From assembly GCA_023409675.1 (NCBI GenBank), contig JAEYRC010000065.1, positions 1 through 33,605 of the forward strand: 33,605 bases of DNA. The letters run 5' to 3'. A model generated the notes under the pieces. That model was given only the letters and a program-made list of their open reading frames with translations. It searched no databases and was not told where the DNA came from. Source of the stretch: Bacteroidota bacterium. Lineage in GTDB: Bacteria; Bacteroidota; Bacteroidia; Chitinophagales; Chitinophagaceae. Positions 1 through 8,253 of the stretch are shown piece by piece. The stretch's first letter is position 1; each line of letters begins with the position of its first letter. Position numbers and translations under genes: made by a program.

Positions 1-41
1 ATGAACCGGGACTAGGGGGTACCCTGAATGATCCGTTTTAA
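1..41 (+). CDS. possible C-terminal end of an upstream gene (partial)
   Basis: Reading frame 3 is open from the window edge and encodes about twelve residues ending GTLNDPF before a TAA at 39-41. A hairpin follows 11 bases later, as expected after a gene end. The fragment is too short to identify. Frame 1 also ends early (TAG at 13-15), so which frame is real is uncertain. Confidence 0.3.
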   Translation, partial: EPGLGGTLNDPF

Positions 42-45
42 ACAT

Positions 46-80
46 AAAAAAAGGGCCAGGATAGAAATCCAGCCCCGTTT
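46..80. terminator. putative bidirectional terminator hairpin
   Basis: The arms at 53-62 and 67-76 pair at eight of ten positions around a four-base loop. Seven A residues lie on the left (46-52) and GTTT on the right. Read on the minus strand, the hairpin is followed by seven T, the stronger orientation. It sits between the putative upstream gene end and the gene starting at 261. Confidence 0.4.
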
Positions 81-213
81 AAAATCCAATATCCTATGAA
101 AAACCAAATAATAGACGTTCAATGCGCTTGTTTTGTTGCACAGAATAGATAATTTATTTTTATCTTGATTCCAGAACAACTGCTGAATGTTCATTATCAC
201 ACAGTTAGTAGTA

Positions 214-221
214 TTTATTTG
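214..221 (+). promoter_or_regulatory. possible -7 promoter element for the hydroxylase gene
   Basis: TTTATTTG matches the Bacteroidota -7 consensus TAnnTTTG at all but one defined position and lies 39 bases before the ATG at 261. No clear -33 TTG is seen at the right distance, so this is tentative. Apart from this and the hairpin at 46-80, nothing is recognised in 42-260. Confidence 0.3.
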
Positions 222-260
222 TTAATTATAAGGTTCTGATACCGTATAAAGTGTAGTAGC

Positions 261-1217
261 ATGGATTTATTTTCTCAGCTTTCGGATCTGTTCGGCGCTC
301 CCAAAATTTCATTTAATCAGATCGAAGGCGTTATGAGCAATGCGCCCGAAATTATCATGTGGGCGGCGCCATTTATGTTCTTTTTTGTGTTAATTGAATG
401 GTATATCAGTTACCGTCAGAATAAAAAGTATTACGATAAACGGGAAACCTTTGCCTCGATCTGTGTGGGTATCGGAAACGTGCTGATCAGCTTTCTGCTG
501 AAAATGACCCTGCTAACCATTGTCATCTGGATGTATAACCTCATCCCATGGCGTATGCATTTCAACTGGTGGACGTTCATTCCCTGTTATATCATATTTG
601 ATTTCTGTAGTTACTGGGCGCATCGCATATCGCATCAGCAACGGTTCTGGTGGGCTACGCATGTGGTGCACCATAGCGGAGAACATTATAACCTGACAGT
701 GTCGTTCCGCCTTAGCTGGGTACAACATATCAAGATTATATTTTTTCTTCCTGTAGCGATCATAGGATTTCATCCGGTCATCTTTTTTATCGTGAACCAG
801 ATCGCTGTATTGTTTCAATTCTGGGTACATACCGAATATATACGCCGCCTGCATCCGGTGATCGAATATATCTTTGCAACGCCCTCCAATCACCGTGTAC
901 ATCACGGATCACAGGAGAAATACATAAACAAAAATTATGGCGCTACATTCATTATCTGGGACCGTATGTTTGGCACTTACCAGAAAGAAGAAGAACAGGC
1001 CATTTACGGTATTACCACCGATATAGAACATAAGGCCAATCCCTTATACGTGAACTTTCACGAATACATGGATATGTGGAATGATTTCAAAAAAGCCAAA
1101 GGGTTCCGGAAAAAATTCTTTTACATATTCGGTGATCCAATCGATATTGCGGTAGAAAAAAAGGCGGCCGGCGAAAAGGAAATTCCTTCCCCGTTAGACG
1201 CGTTGAACCGGGCCTGA
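261..1217 (+). CDS. sterol desaturase / fatty acid hydroxylase family membrane protein
   Basis: This is a 318-residue integral membrane protein of the fatty acid hydroxylase superfamily, whose members bind a di-iron centre through histidine clusters and hydroxylate or desaturate lipids. The clusters are visible as HRISH (121-125), HVVHH (134-138) and HRVHH (211-215), with a further His at 190 in the order usual for the family. Hydrophobic segments lie at about 30-50, 65-95, 105-120 and 155-190. The C-terminal 80 residues are charged and probably cytoplasmic. The lipid substrate cannot be told from sequence; carotenoid, sterol-like, sphingolipid and ether-lipid substrates are all known in the superfamily. 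The ATG at 261 is the first start in an open frame. It is followed 27 bases later by a lipoprotein gene on the same strand, so the two may be co-transcribed. Confidence 0.9.
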   Translation: MDLFSQLSDLFGAPKISFNQIEGVMSNAPEIIMWAAPFMFFFVLIEWYISYRQNKKYYDKRETFASICVGIGNVLISFLLKMTLLTIVIWMYNLIPWRMHFNWWTFIPCYIIFDFCSYWAHRISHQQRFWWATHVVHHSGEHYNLTVSFRLSWVQHIKIIFFLPVAIIGFHPVIFFIVNQIAVLFQFWVHTEYIRRLHPVIEYIFATPSNHRVHHGSQEKYINKNYGATFIIWDRMFGTYQKEEEQAIYGITTDIEHKANPLYVNFHEYMDMWNDFKKAKGFRKKFFYIFGDPIDIAVEKKAAGEKEIPSPLDALNRA

Positions 1218-1244
1218 TTTATCTACCTCAAAAACAACCTGTAC

Positions 1245-2069
1245 ATGAAAGCATCATACCCTGCACTGCTCACCCTGGCAACAGTATTTTTTTCCTGCAC
1301 CTCTCAACGGACACCCAGCGGCACCGCTACGACAGGAGATATGTCTGCGCTTCGGGTGTTGTGTTATAATATTCATCATGCTAATCCCCCATCCAAAACC
1401 GGATTGATCGATATTAACGCGATAGCAGCCGTTATAAAAGATCAGCAACCCGACCTGGTTGCTCTACAGGAAGTGGATATGAATACGATCCGCTCCGGGA
1501 AAAATCTGAACCAGGCCGAAACGCTTGCCCGGCTTACCGGGATGAACTTTTATTTCGCCCGTTCCATTGATTATGAAGGCGGACAGTATGGTATAGCACT
1601 CTTATCGCGCTATCCGATGACCAATGCAAAGAAATATGCCCTGCCTACAGCGGAGGGGACAAATGGTGAACCCCGCAGCCTCGCTACGGCTATTATTAGC
1701 CTGCCCAATAATAAGCAGGTGTTGTTTGCCGGAACCCACCTCGATGCACAGCGTAACGATACCAACCGGGTTCTGCAGATCAATGCAATTGCTGAGATTT
1801 TGAAAAATGAAACACTTCCCGTAATTATCGCCGGAGATTTCAATGCTGAACCTAATTCCAGGGTTATGCAGATCTCCGATCAATACTTTCAACGGACCTG
1901 TACCGGAGACAACTGCGGCTTTACTATCCCCGTCATCAATCCGCGCAAGACCATCGATTTCATCGCATTTACACCTGGGAAATTCGATGTACTCAGCCAT
2001 AAGGTTATTGATACCGCCACCTACGCGTCGGATCATTTACCGGTATTTTCCGTGCTTAGGCTGAAATAA
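1245..2069 (+). CDS. endonuclease/exonuclease/phosphatase (EEP) family lipoprotein
   Basis: This 274-residue protein has a lipoprotein-type signal ending near FFSC (Cys18), so it is probably anchored in the envelope. The rest is a complete EEP fold (the DNase I, sphingomyelinase and inositol-phosphatase superfamily). Motifs in order are YNIHH (41-45), the metal-binding Glu in LQEVD (E76), GIALLSRYP (116-124), THLD (164-167), GDFNAEP (197-203), TIDFI (236-240) and the catalytic SDHLPV (262-267). All active-site residues appear present, so it should be an active metal-dependent phosphodiesterase or phosphatase. The substrate is unknown. An extracellular nuclease or a lipid or sugar phosphatase are the main possibilities. 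It lies between the hydroxylase and a DUF1080 lipoprotein, with short gaps on the same strand. Confidence 0.9.
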   Translation: MKASYPALLTLATVFFSCTSQRTPSGTATTGDMSALRVLCYNIHHANPPSKTGLIDINAIAAVIKDQQPDLVALQEVDMNTIRSGKNLNQAETLARLTGMNFYFARSIDYEGGQYGIALLSRYPMTNAKKYALPTAEGTNGEPRSLATAIISLPNNKQVLFAGTHLDAQRNDTNRVLQINAIAEILKNETLPVIIAGDFNAEPNSRVMQISDQYFQRTCTGDNCGFTIPVINPRKTIDFIAFTPGKFDVLSHKVIDTATYASDHLPVFSVLRLK

Positions 2070-2115
2070 ATTTTTATAAACATCCTGACAGAATTCTCAT
2101 ATTAATGATCTGTAT

Positions 2116-2946
2116 ATGAAAGCGCCTTCATTTGTAGTAGTCATAAGCATTTTCGCGTTCCTGGTATCCTGTGCTGATCAGGCTGAAACACCGGATGTAC
2201 AGGCAGATTCAGTACAATTGGAAGCAACACCATCAACTGCGCCAACGCCGCCTGTACCTGTTGTCGCGGCCGAAGATTTGCCATCTGTTCCTGATCGCCA
2301 GCCGAACACTTTAACCCAAGCCGAACGGGAGGGAGGTTGGAAATTATTGTTCGACGGGCAAAGCCTTACCGGCTGGAAAATGTATCGTCAGAAGCCTAAT
2401 AATTCCTGGTCGGTTCGTGATGGGGTATTGTATTGCAAAGGCAGCACCACCGATAAATCTGATCTGAGAACCGATATTATTACGGAAGACGAATTCGGGA
2501 ATTTTGAACTTCAGATCGAATGGAAGATCAGTGCCGGAGGTAACAGCGGACTGATGTACCTGGTCAGTGAAACTGCTGAAGCGGCATATTTGACCGGACC
2601 GGAATACCAGATGATTGATGATCAGGGTTTTCCTGAAAAACTGGAAGACTGGCAAAAATCCGGCGCCAACTATGCGATGCATCCACCTGCCGAAATCCGT
2701 TCAAAACCGGCAGGGGAATGGAACCATACGCGGGTGGTAGTCCAAAACGGAAAAGTAGAACACTGGCTCAACGGAGCGAAAGTTGTGGAATACGAATTCA
2801 ATTCTGAAGACTGGAAAAAACGCAAAGCAGAGGGGAAATGGAAGGATGTTCCCAGCTATGGCGTTAATTCCATGGGTCAATTTGCCCTGCAGGATCACGG
2901 AAGCGAAGCCTGGTTCAGAAATATCCTGATCCGGGAAATCGAATAA
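2116..2946 (+). CDS. DUF1080 (3-keto-disaccharide hydrolase family) lipoprotein
   Basis: This is a 276-residue protein with a signal peptide and lipobox-like LVSC (Cys19), then a Pro/Thr/Ala-rich linker to about residue 70. The concanavalin-like DUF1080 domain fills the rest. Hallmarks are WKLLFDGQSLTGW (75-87), the WSV..GVLYCKG strand pair, a SGLMYL segment and a C-terminal IRNILIREIE-like ending. Some members of this family hydrolyse 3-keto-glucosides; most are uncharacterised and frequent in Bacteroidota and Planctomycetota. The domain looks full length. The protein is probably anchored in the outer membrane or periplasm and acts on sugars, which is an inference from family. It ends 15 bases from the convergent NAD(P)HX repair gene. 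Confidence 0.88.
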   Translation: MKAPSFVVVISIFAFLVSCADQAETPDVQADSVQLEATPSTAPTPPVPVVAAEDLPSVPDRQPNTLTQAEREGGWKLLFDGQSLTGWKMYRQKPNNSWSVRDGVLYCKGSTTDKSDLRTDIITEDEFGNFELQIEWKISAGGNSGLMYLVSETAEAAYLTGPEYQMIDDQGFPEKLEDWQKSGANYAMHPPAEIRSKPAGEWNHTRVVVQNGKVEHWLNGAKVVEYEFNSEDWKKRKAEGKWKDVPSYGVNSMGQFALQDHGSEAWFRNILIREIE

Positions 2947-2961
2947 ATAAGCTTAGTCTTA

Positions 2962-4473
2962 TTACACGTTTGATGCCTTAAGCTTACGGAAGGCCATGCC
3001 AATGAAATGGATCAGTTGGGAAGCAGATAACGATTCTTCTGAACTCGCCTCTGCCGCCAGATCGCCGGCAAGTCCATGCAGGTATACACTAAGACTTGCC
3101 GCATCTTCCGCGCTATAACCCTGAGCCCTGAGTGCGGTGATAATTCCGGTCAAAACATCTCCTGTTCCTCCGGTAGCCATTCCCGGGTTTCCGGTCATAT
3201 TAATCCGCATTGATCCGTCCCGACAGGCAACAAGCGTATATCGTCCCTTCAATACCACTACGACCTGATATTTTTTCGCCATCGCCGATGCTTTCATCAT
3301 GCGTTCAAAACCGTTTGCGCTTGCTCCAAATAAACGGTCAAATTCCTTTGGATGGGGAGTGAGGATATTCCCGCCCAGCTGATGCAACAGGTTTTGCTGC
3401 CTGCTGATACAATTCAGGGCGTCAGCATCTATAACCATGTTGGTTAACCGCTTTTGAACCAGGTCACTGACAACAGCAGCCGAAGCTGAAGAAGTGCCCA
3501 GCCCTGGCCCAATACCAATTGCAGACCAGTTTTCAGGATTTTCAGGAAGCGTGCTTATTTGTTTTTCTTGTGTATCGGTAATGACCATAGCTTCGGGTAC
3601 CGCCGTCTGAAGTATGGAGTACCCGCATGCCGGAGCATATACGGTGATTAATCCAACACCGCTGTGCAAACAGGCCCTGGCTGCTAATACCGCAGCACCG
3701 AATTTACCATACGAACCGGCGATAAGGAGGGCATGTCCAAAAGTTCCTTTATGGGCGAAGGGTGGGCGGGGTTTCAGCAAACCTAGCATACTATCATGCT
3801 GCAATACCGTATAATTCAATTGTATGGTAGACAGGTAACCGGGGTGGAGGCCGATATCCAGAACATGTACATTCCCGGTGTACTGAGCATGCTCGGCAAA
3901 AAGAAATGCGGGTTTAAAACACTGAAAGGAAAGAGTATGACGTGCATGAATAACCGCTTCTGAAGGTGCAGGTTCATCAGCGGGAAGTCCGCTGGGGATG
4001 TCGATGGTAATGATTTCCGCGGATGCGGCATTAATATGTTGTACCACTTCAGCGGAAAGATCTACCAGCGGTCTGTTCAGACCGGTACCGAAAAGCGCGT
4101 CGATAATAATATCACGCTGATCAATAACCGGAATAGTTTCGGCTGAAGAAATAAATCGGATACCGGCATCCAGCTCATGTAAACGGCTGAGGTTTAACTG
4201 AAACTCAGGGGTTCCCAGGTTTCCAAATTCCAGGATATAAATGTTAACCGGGCAGTCTTGCTGCATCAGCATTCGTGCCAGTGCCAGGCCATCCCCGCCA
4301 TTATTTCCTTTTCCGCAAAAAACCGAGAAGGAGCGGGAAAGGTAGCCGTTATAGCTGAGCCAATTGAAACAGGTTTGTGCAGCACGCTCCATCAGCTCTG
4401 CCGGTGCAATTGGTTCATGCTCCATAGTGTATTCATCCCATTTCCGAACCTGCTCTGCCGTGAGAATATACAT
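2962..4473 (-). CDS. nnrD: bifunctional NAD(P)H-hydrate epimerase / ADP-dependent NAD(P)H-hydrate dehydratase
   Basis: This is a 503-residue cytoplasmic metabolite-repair enzyme that corrects hydrated NADH and NADPH. The N-terminal YjeF_N (NnrE) half, about 1-215, carries GKGNNGGDG (54-62), DALFGTGL (125-132) and IDIPSGL (157-163) and epimerises R- and S-NAD(P)HX. The C-terminal NnrD half, about 235-503, carries KGTFGHALLIAGS (242-254), GIGPGLGT (320-327), VIDADALN (347-354), LTPHPKEFDRL (371-381) and the ADP-binding GNPGMATGGTGD (428-439). It dehydrates S-NAD(P)HX using ADP. The length matches other bacterial two-domain proteins. Both halves keep their key motifs, so both activities are expected. 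It is transcribed alone, convergent with the DUF1080 gene and divergent from the CrtO-like gene. Confidence 0.96.
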   Translation of the reverse strand: MYILTAEQVRKWDEYTMEHEPIAPAELMERAAQTCFNWLSYNGYLSRSFSVFCGKGNNGGDGLALARMLMQQDCPVNIYILEFGNLGTPEFQLNLSRLHELDAGIRFISSAETIPVIDQRDIIIDALFGTGLNRPLVDLSAEVVQHINAASAEIITIDIPSGLPADEPAPSEAVIHARHTLSFQCFKPAFLFAEHAQYTGNVHVLDIGLHPGYLSTIQLNYTVLQHDSMLGLLKPRPPFAHKGTFGHALLIAGSYGKFGAAVLAARACLHSGVGLITVYAPACGYSILQTAVPEAMVITDTQEKQISTLPENPENWSAIGIGPGLGTSSASAAVVSDLVQKRLTNMVIDADALNCISRQQNLLHQLGGNILTPHPKEFDRLFGASANGFERMMKASAMAKKYQVVVVLKGRYTLVACRDGSMRINMTGNPGMATGGTGDVLTGIITALRAQGYSAEDAASLSVYLHGLAGDLAAEASSEESLSASQLIHFIGMAFRKLKASNV

Positions 4474-4598
4474 AAGTTGATTTATAGTTTAAAGATACAA
4501 AAGCCCCTTGGTTGTATATAGGAAACCAATAGTATAGATGAAATCAAAACCGTAAAATCGCGTACCAGGCAGGCAAATGAAAGAGTATATTCGCTGTT

Positions 4599-5135
4599 AT
4601 GAAAACTGCGGAATACCGGAAAGCAAAGCGCCTGCGCAGCGGATTCAATATGATGTTGAGTTTGTTCTGGACGATGCTGAACGGAATTCCTGTATTGTAC
4701 TTCAGTTATGTTTATATCCCGCTCCGGCTGACGATTTGGGTGTTGATTGGCGCCTCCATCACATATTTTCTTCCCCACCGATGGCTCGACCGGATGCGGA
4801 TTAGTGCCAGCGATCGAATATATAAGATGCTTGGCATTAAGACAGTACGGAAATTAACGCAGGATGGTGATTGGGTGAACCGCTATATTAAGATCCGGTA
4901 TCCAAATGCTGCTTCTACGCCGAAACGGCAAAAATTCAGGCATCTGCGGCAAAAGTTTTATTTCCTGGAAAAATTCCACCTGCACCTGATGGTTTATTTC
5001 TTTTTTGCCACGGGTTATGCCTTGTATCTCGAAAAATACCTGTGGGCTGTGGTAGTACTGGTTTGTAATGTGCTGTACAACATTTACCCGGTACTTCTTC
5101 AGCAGTATAACCGGATCCGTTTGCGGAGATTATGA
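4599..5135 (+). CDS. small membrane protein resembling CrtO-type glycosyl-diaponeurosporenoate acyltransferase
   Basis: The product is 178 residues with hydrophobic segments at about 17-36, 40-58 and 125-160 and a very basic middle region. The C-terminal signature, with an Asn-rich turn followed by YPVLLQQYNRIRLRRL, resembles the end of staphylococcal CrtO, which acylates the glucosyl carotenoid staphyloxanthin precursor. A central YKMLGIK..RKLTQDGDWVN-like stretch also fits that family as I remember it. No active-site residue can be named. It may act on carotenoid glycosides or other membrane glycolipids, but no carotenoid gene other than the hydroxylase-type gene at 261 is near. It is an isolated gene, with divergent and convergent neighbours. 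The family call rests on a short motif. Confidence 0.7.
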   Translation: MKTAEYRKAKRLRSGFNMMLSLFWTMLNGIPVLYFSYVYIPLRLTIWVLIGASITYFLPHRWLDRMRISASDRIYKMLGIKTVRKLTQDGDWVNRYIKIRYPNAASTPKRQKFRHLRQKFYFLEKFHLHLMVYFFFATGYALYLEKYLWAVVVLVCNVLYNIYPVLLQQYNRIRLRRL

Positions 5136-5158
5136 CCTTACATTAAATAGATAGATGG

Positions 5159-6304
5159 CTATTCTTCTTCAAAATAATTACCGAAAGCATCGGCGAGAGA
5201 ACGGGTATTATAAACCTGTTTATAATCATTGTTCGATAGGGCAATGATCGTTGCATTTTCATCTACCATCCGGTAAAAGGCGGTGCGGTTACCATGCCAC
5301 CAACCCTGATGATAAATGAATTTTTTTCCATTGGGCAACAGCATCAGCCGCCATCCCAGCCCGTAATTGTTAATGCCTTTTTTCTCAAAACTGTACCCGT
5401 TGTATGAAGAATCAAGGATAGCCGGAGAGATGAACATACCGCTGTTCAATGCCTGGTCAAATTTCAACAAATCGCGGGGAGTACTGTAGATGTTCTTATC
5501 GCCATAAACCATGTCCAGAAAATCGAACGCATAGCGGTTGCCGTTATAGAAGAAGGATCCCAGTGCCCTGAGGCTGTCCGCCGGGGTATACACATAGGTA
5601 TCATACATGCCCAACGGTTCAAATACCGACAGGCGCATATAATCACTGAATGTTTGTCCCGATACCTGTTCTATAACCAGTGCAAGCAGTGCATAATTTG
5701 TATTGGAGTAGCTGAAGCGACGATCGGGCGACCAGGTCTGAATTTTTTTATGATTCTTAATGATAAAATCTAAAACGTCCTGATTGGTCATGATCACCTG
5801 CCGGTTCCAGCCCATCTGATCCATATAATGAACATAGTTGGGAATCCCGCTTCGATGATTAAGTAACGACTTCACCGTAACGCCAGGCAGCGGAAAACCC
5901 TGCAGGTATTTTGATACGGTATCCTCCAGCGATAAGCGACCTTCTTCAGCCAGTTTTAATACTGCGATAGCGGTTAAAGGCTTTGAAACGGATGCCAGAT
6001 GAAAAGATGTTGCAGGTGTAATACTGTCACGTTGAACGCGTGGATCGCGATAACCAGTATATTTTTCAAAAATGATCTCTCCATTTTTTGCCACCAGTAT
6101 GCTGCCGTTAAATCTTGAGTTGCCAAAGATGCTGTCAACAAAATGTTCCACAATCTGTTTGTACTGATCTCGTTCAGCATGCGGGAGGGCAGGGGCTGCG
6201 GCTATCACCGGCCCACCTTCTGTTTCGGGTTCTTCCGGTTCATAAGATGAACAGGCGGCCAGGCTCAATACTAATCCTATAATGAGGTGTATACGTAGAT
6301 TCAT
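5159..6304 (-). CDS. serine hydrolase lipoprotein (class C beta-lactamase / penicillin-binding protein-like)
   Basis: Counted from the ATG at 6304, this is a 381-residue protein with a lipoprotein signal (LSLAAC, Cys18). The beta-lactamase fold runs from about 45 to the end. The catalytic triad motifs are present: SVSK (Ser105, Lys108), the YSN tripeptide (199-201) and HQG (332-334) in place of KTG. Such enzymes are usually esterases, D-aminopeptidases or peptidoglycan-related carboxypeptidases rather than true beta-lactamases. A longer open frame starts at a GTG at 6316, but the ATG at 6304 gives a proper signal peptide, and a -7 promoter element at 6322-6329 leaves room only for a short leader. 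It converges on the CrtO-like gene with a 23-base gap. Confidence 0.9.
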   Translation of the reverse strand: MNLRIHLIIGLVLSLAACSSYEPEEPETEGGPVIAAAPALPHAERDQYKQIVEHFVDSIFGNSRFNGSILVAKNGEIIFEKYTGYRDPRVQRDSITPATSFHLASVSKPLTAIAVLKLAEEGRLSLEDTVSKYLQGFPLPGVTVKSLLNHRSGIPNYVHYMDQMGWNRQVIMTNQDVLDFIIKNHKKIQTWSPDRRFSYSNTNYALLALVIEQVSGQTFSDYMRLSVFEPLGMYDTYVYTPADSLRALGSFFYNGNRYAFDFLDMVYGDKNIYSTPRDLLKFDQALNSGMFISPAILDSSYNGYSFEKKGINNYGLGWRLMLLPNGKKFIYHQGWWHGNRTAFYRMVDENATIIALSNNDYKQVYNTRSLADAFGNYFEEE

Positions 6305-6321
6305 CTTTTTCAACACTGGTA

Positions 6322-6329
6322 CAAAATTA
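6322..6329 (-). promoter_or_regulatory. -7 promoter element of the serine hydrolase gene
   Basis: On the minus strand this reads TAATTTTG, a full match to the Bacteroidota -7 consensus TAnnTTTG. Transcription would start near 6315, about ten bases before the ATG at 6304. No convincing -33 TTG is seen. Confidence 0.45.
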
Positions 6330-6331
6330 CC

Positions 6332-6366
6332 GGAAACTGATGAGGACAGGGGCAGTTCCTTTTTTT
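6332..6366 (+). terminator. terminator-like hairpin upstream of serA
   Basis: GGAAACTG at 6332-6339 pairs with CAGTTCC at 6353-6359 (seven pairs, one bulged A, thirteen-base loop). Seven T follow at 6360-6366. This is a normal intrinsic terminator pattern on the plus strand, yet it sits between divergent genes and just upstream of the putative serA -7 element. It could stop antisense transcription or attenuate a longer serA leader. Confidence 0.5.
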
Positions 6367-6384
6367 CGTTCCGAATTTAATAGA

Positions 6385-6392
6385 CATATTTG
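6385..6392 (+). promoter_or_regulatory. possible -7 promoter element of serA
   Basis: CATATTTG differs from TAnnTTTG at one defined position and lies 43 bases before the serA ATG. A TTG start at 6390 in the serA frame would overlap this element, which supports the ATG at 6435 as the real start. Confidence 0.35.
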
Positions 6393-6434
6393 CAAAACCC
6401 GTACCGTTTTAACGTAATAAATGTACTAAATCAT

Positions 6435-7673
6435 ATGGCCGAGATTAAAAAAACCAGCTACCCTAAAGAAAAAGTTAATATTCTGTTATTGGAAAATATC
6501 AGTGACCTGGCGGTTAAGCAATTCAAGGATGCAGGTTATCAATCGGTCAGAAAATTATCGGGAGCATTATCGGAAAAAGACCTGATCAAGGAAGTGAAGA
6601 ATGTGCATTTACTGGGTATCCGTTCAAAAACCCAGATCACCCCAAGAGTACTGGAAGCGGCAACCCGTTTGCAGGCTATCGGCTGTTTTTGTATTGGCGT
6701 TAACCAGGTTAACCTGCAGGCGGCAACCAACAGTGGGGTAGTGGTCTTCAATGCTCCTTATTCCAATACCCGGTCTGTTGCTGAACTGGTCATCGCTTCA
6801 TCGATTATGCTTATCCGTAAGATTTTCGATAAGAACAAAGCGGCACATGAAGGCATCTGGATGAAAGATGCCCGTGGCAGTTATGAACTTCGGGGGAAAA
6901 CATTAGGCATCATTGGTTATGGCAATATCGGCACCCAGGTGAGTATACTCGCTGAAGCCCTGGGAATGAAGGTGATCTTTTATGATGTGGTAACCCGGCT
7001 TCCTTTGGGCAATGCCAGCGCACGCAAATCCCTTAAAGAACTGCTGGCTGAAGCCGATGTGGTCACCCTTCATGTACCGGAAACTCCGTCAACCAAAAAC
7101 CTGATCAGCAAATCAGTGATTCGTCAGTTTAAAAAAGGCGCTATCCTTATCAACTATGCCCGTGGAGAAGTGGTGGATCTTGACGCGCTGGCCAAAGCGC
7201 TTCAGGAAGGTGCCATCAGCGGTGCGGCAATTGATGTATATCCGGTAGAACCGGAAAAAAACGGCGAAGCTTTTACATCACCTCTTCAGGGCCTGCCCAA
7301 TGTTATTTTAACGCCGCATATTGGCGGATCGACTGAAGAAGCGCAACAGAATATCGGGGAAGATGTTAGCATGAAATTATTGCAGTTTCTGGAAACCGGT
7401 ATGACAATCGGCTCTCATACCGTACCGCCACTCAGCCTGACCCCGGTTGAAGGAACTCACCGGATCCTGCATATCCATCGTAATGTACCGGGTGTGCTAT
7501 CAGCTATAAATACACAGTTATCCGATAATAACATCAATATCGTAGGACAGAGCCTGAAAACCAATGAGCAGATAGGGTATGTGGTGCTGGATATCGACAA
7601 ACGTCTATCAGCAGCAGCCTTCGAGCTGTTGCGGCAGGTAAAGGATACGATTCGTGTACGGCTTTTATACTGA
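6435..7673 (+). CDS. serA: D-3-phosphoglycerate dehydrogenase
   Basis: This 412-residue enzyme catalyses the first step of serine synthesis, NAD-dependent oxidation of 3-phosphoglycerate. The substrate-binding half has GIRSKTQIT (61-69). The Rossmann half shows GYGNIG (161-166) and catalytic Arg243 (YARGEVVD), Glu272 and His295 (TPHIGGST). An ACT domain from about 341 (HRNVPGVL at 348-355) implies allosteric feedback by serine, as in the E. coli-type enzyme, whose length is nearly identical. Enzymes of this type can also reduce 2-oxoglutarate to D-2-hydroxyglutarate (family knowledge). The ATG at 6435 is preferred over a TTG 45 bases upstream. The gene ends one base before the convergent HEAT-like gene. 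No serC or serB is in the window. Confidence 0.96.
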   Translation: MAEIKKTSYPKEKVNILLLENISDLAVKQFKDAGYQSVRKLSGALSEKDLIKEVKNVHLLGIRSKTQITPRVLEAATRLQAIGCFCIGVNQVNLQAATNSGVVVFNAPYSNTRSVAELVIASSIMLIRKIFDKNKAAHEGIWMKDARGSYELRGKTLGIIGYGNIGTQVSILAEALGMKVIFYDVVTRLPLGNASARKSLKELLAEADVVTLHVPETPSTKNLISKSVIRQFKKGAILINYARGEVVDLDALAKALQEGAISGAAIDVYPVEPEKNGEAFTSPLQGLPNVILTPHIGGSTEEAQQNIGEDVSMKLLQFLETGMTIGSHTVPPLSLTPVEGTHRILHIHRNVPGVLSAINTQLSDNNINIVGQSLKTNEQIGYVVLDIDKRLSAAAFELLRQVKDTIRVRLLY

Positions 7674-7674
7674 G

Positions 7675-8187
7675 TCAGATAAGTTTTTCCTTACGTGCCC
7701 TGGCGCGGAATGAAACGGGTTGCTGATCATACAGTTCACGGGTGAGCAGCTTCAGTTCGGGCAGAATTTCAGGATGTTTTTCAGACAAGCGTTTCAGTAC
7801 AGTCAGGCAGTTGACTTTAGCGGCCACAGCAGTAGCAGGGGAGGCTAACAAACTGAAACAGGTATTCATTATTCTGCCCTCCTGGGAAGGACGGATAACA
7901 GTATATTGAAGAAGACCGGTAATATTACGGTATACGGCGGGGTGATGATGGGGCTCATCCAGCAATTTCACGAGGCGCGACAGGTAGGGGCTTAACTTTT
8001 CAGGATACTTTTCCGAAAGCAGGTACAATGGCCACACTCCGCGCTGCAACAGCAAAGGATCTCCCGATACAAGGAGTTCAGTCAATTGCTTCAGCATCCG
8101 CTCATTTCCCGCAATCAGATCCATCACCATCTGGCTGCCCGGGCGGCCCCTGATGGATAGTATCAGGCTTTTCAGGTCCTTTTCCAT
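7675..8187 (-). CDS. hypothetical HEAT/ARM-like repeat protein
   Basis: The open frame extends to 8448, but that would run deep into the SAM-hydrolase gene on the other strand. The internal ATG at 8187 gives a 170-residue product that leaves a normal 66-base divergent gap. The product is alpha-helical, with repeating Leu-rich helices separated by short turns (LLLQRGVWPLYLLSEKYPEKL and VNCLTVLKRLSEKHPEIL look like copies of one unit, about 75 residues apart). That suggests a HEAT-like solenoid for protein contact. No enzyme motif, signal peptide or membrane segment is visible. The function is unknown. It is convergent with serA and divergent from the SAM-hydrolase operon. Confidence 0.75.
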   Translation of the reverse strand: MEKDLKSLILSIRGRPGSQMVMDLIAGNERMLKQLTELLVSGDPLLLQRGVWPLYLLSEKYPEKLSPYLSRLVKLLDEPHHHPAVYRNITGLLQYTVIRPSQEGRIMNTCFSLLASPATAVAAKVNCLTVLKRLSEKHPEILPELKLLTRELYDQQPVSFRARARKEKLI

Positions 8188-8253
8188 AAAATTGCATGTC
8201 GGAATTTCAGGATTCCTGTTGAATAATTTTTCCGAAAATAAAGAATCCTTTCT

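Noticed and set aside
12..200. Sixty-two-codon minus-strand frame at the left edge
   Set aside because: Its composition is not protein-like, it runs across the hairpin at 46-80, and it has no promoter on its side.
2948..2986. Two TAAGCTTA copies flanking the nnrD stop
   Set aside because: A self-complementary eight-mer twice in 40 bases could pair, but there is no T run and one copy is coding sequence.
4508..4529. TTGGTT/AACCAA inverted repeat in the gap before the CrtO-like gene
   Set aside because: A six-base stem with a ten-base loop is expected by chance, and it has no promoter or T run beside it.
5159..6304. Serine hydrolase as an antibiotic-resistance beta-lactamase
   Set aside because: It is a lipoprotein with HQG in place of KTG, typical of esterase or peptidase relatives. 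There is no mobile element or regulator beside it.
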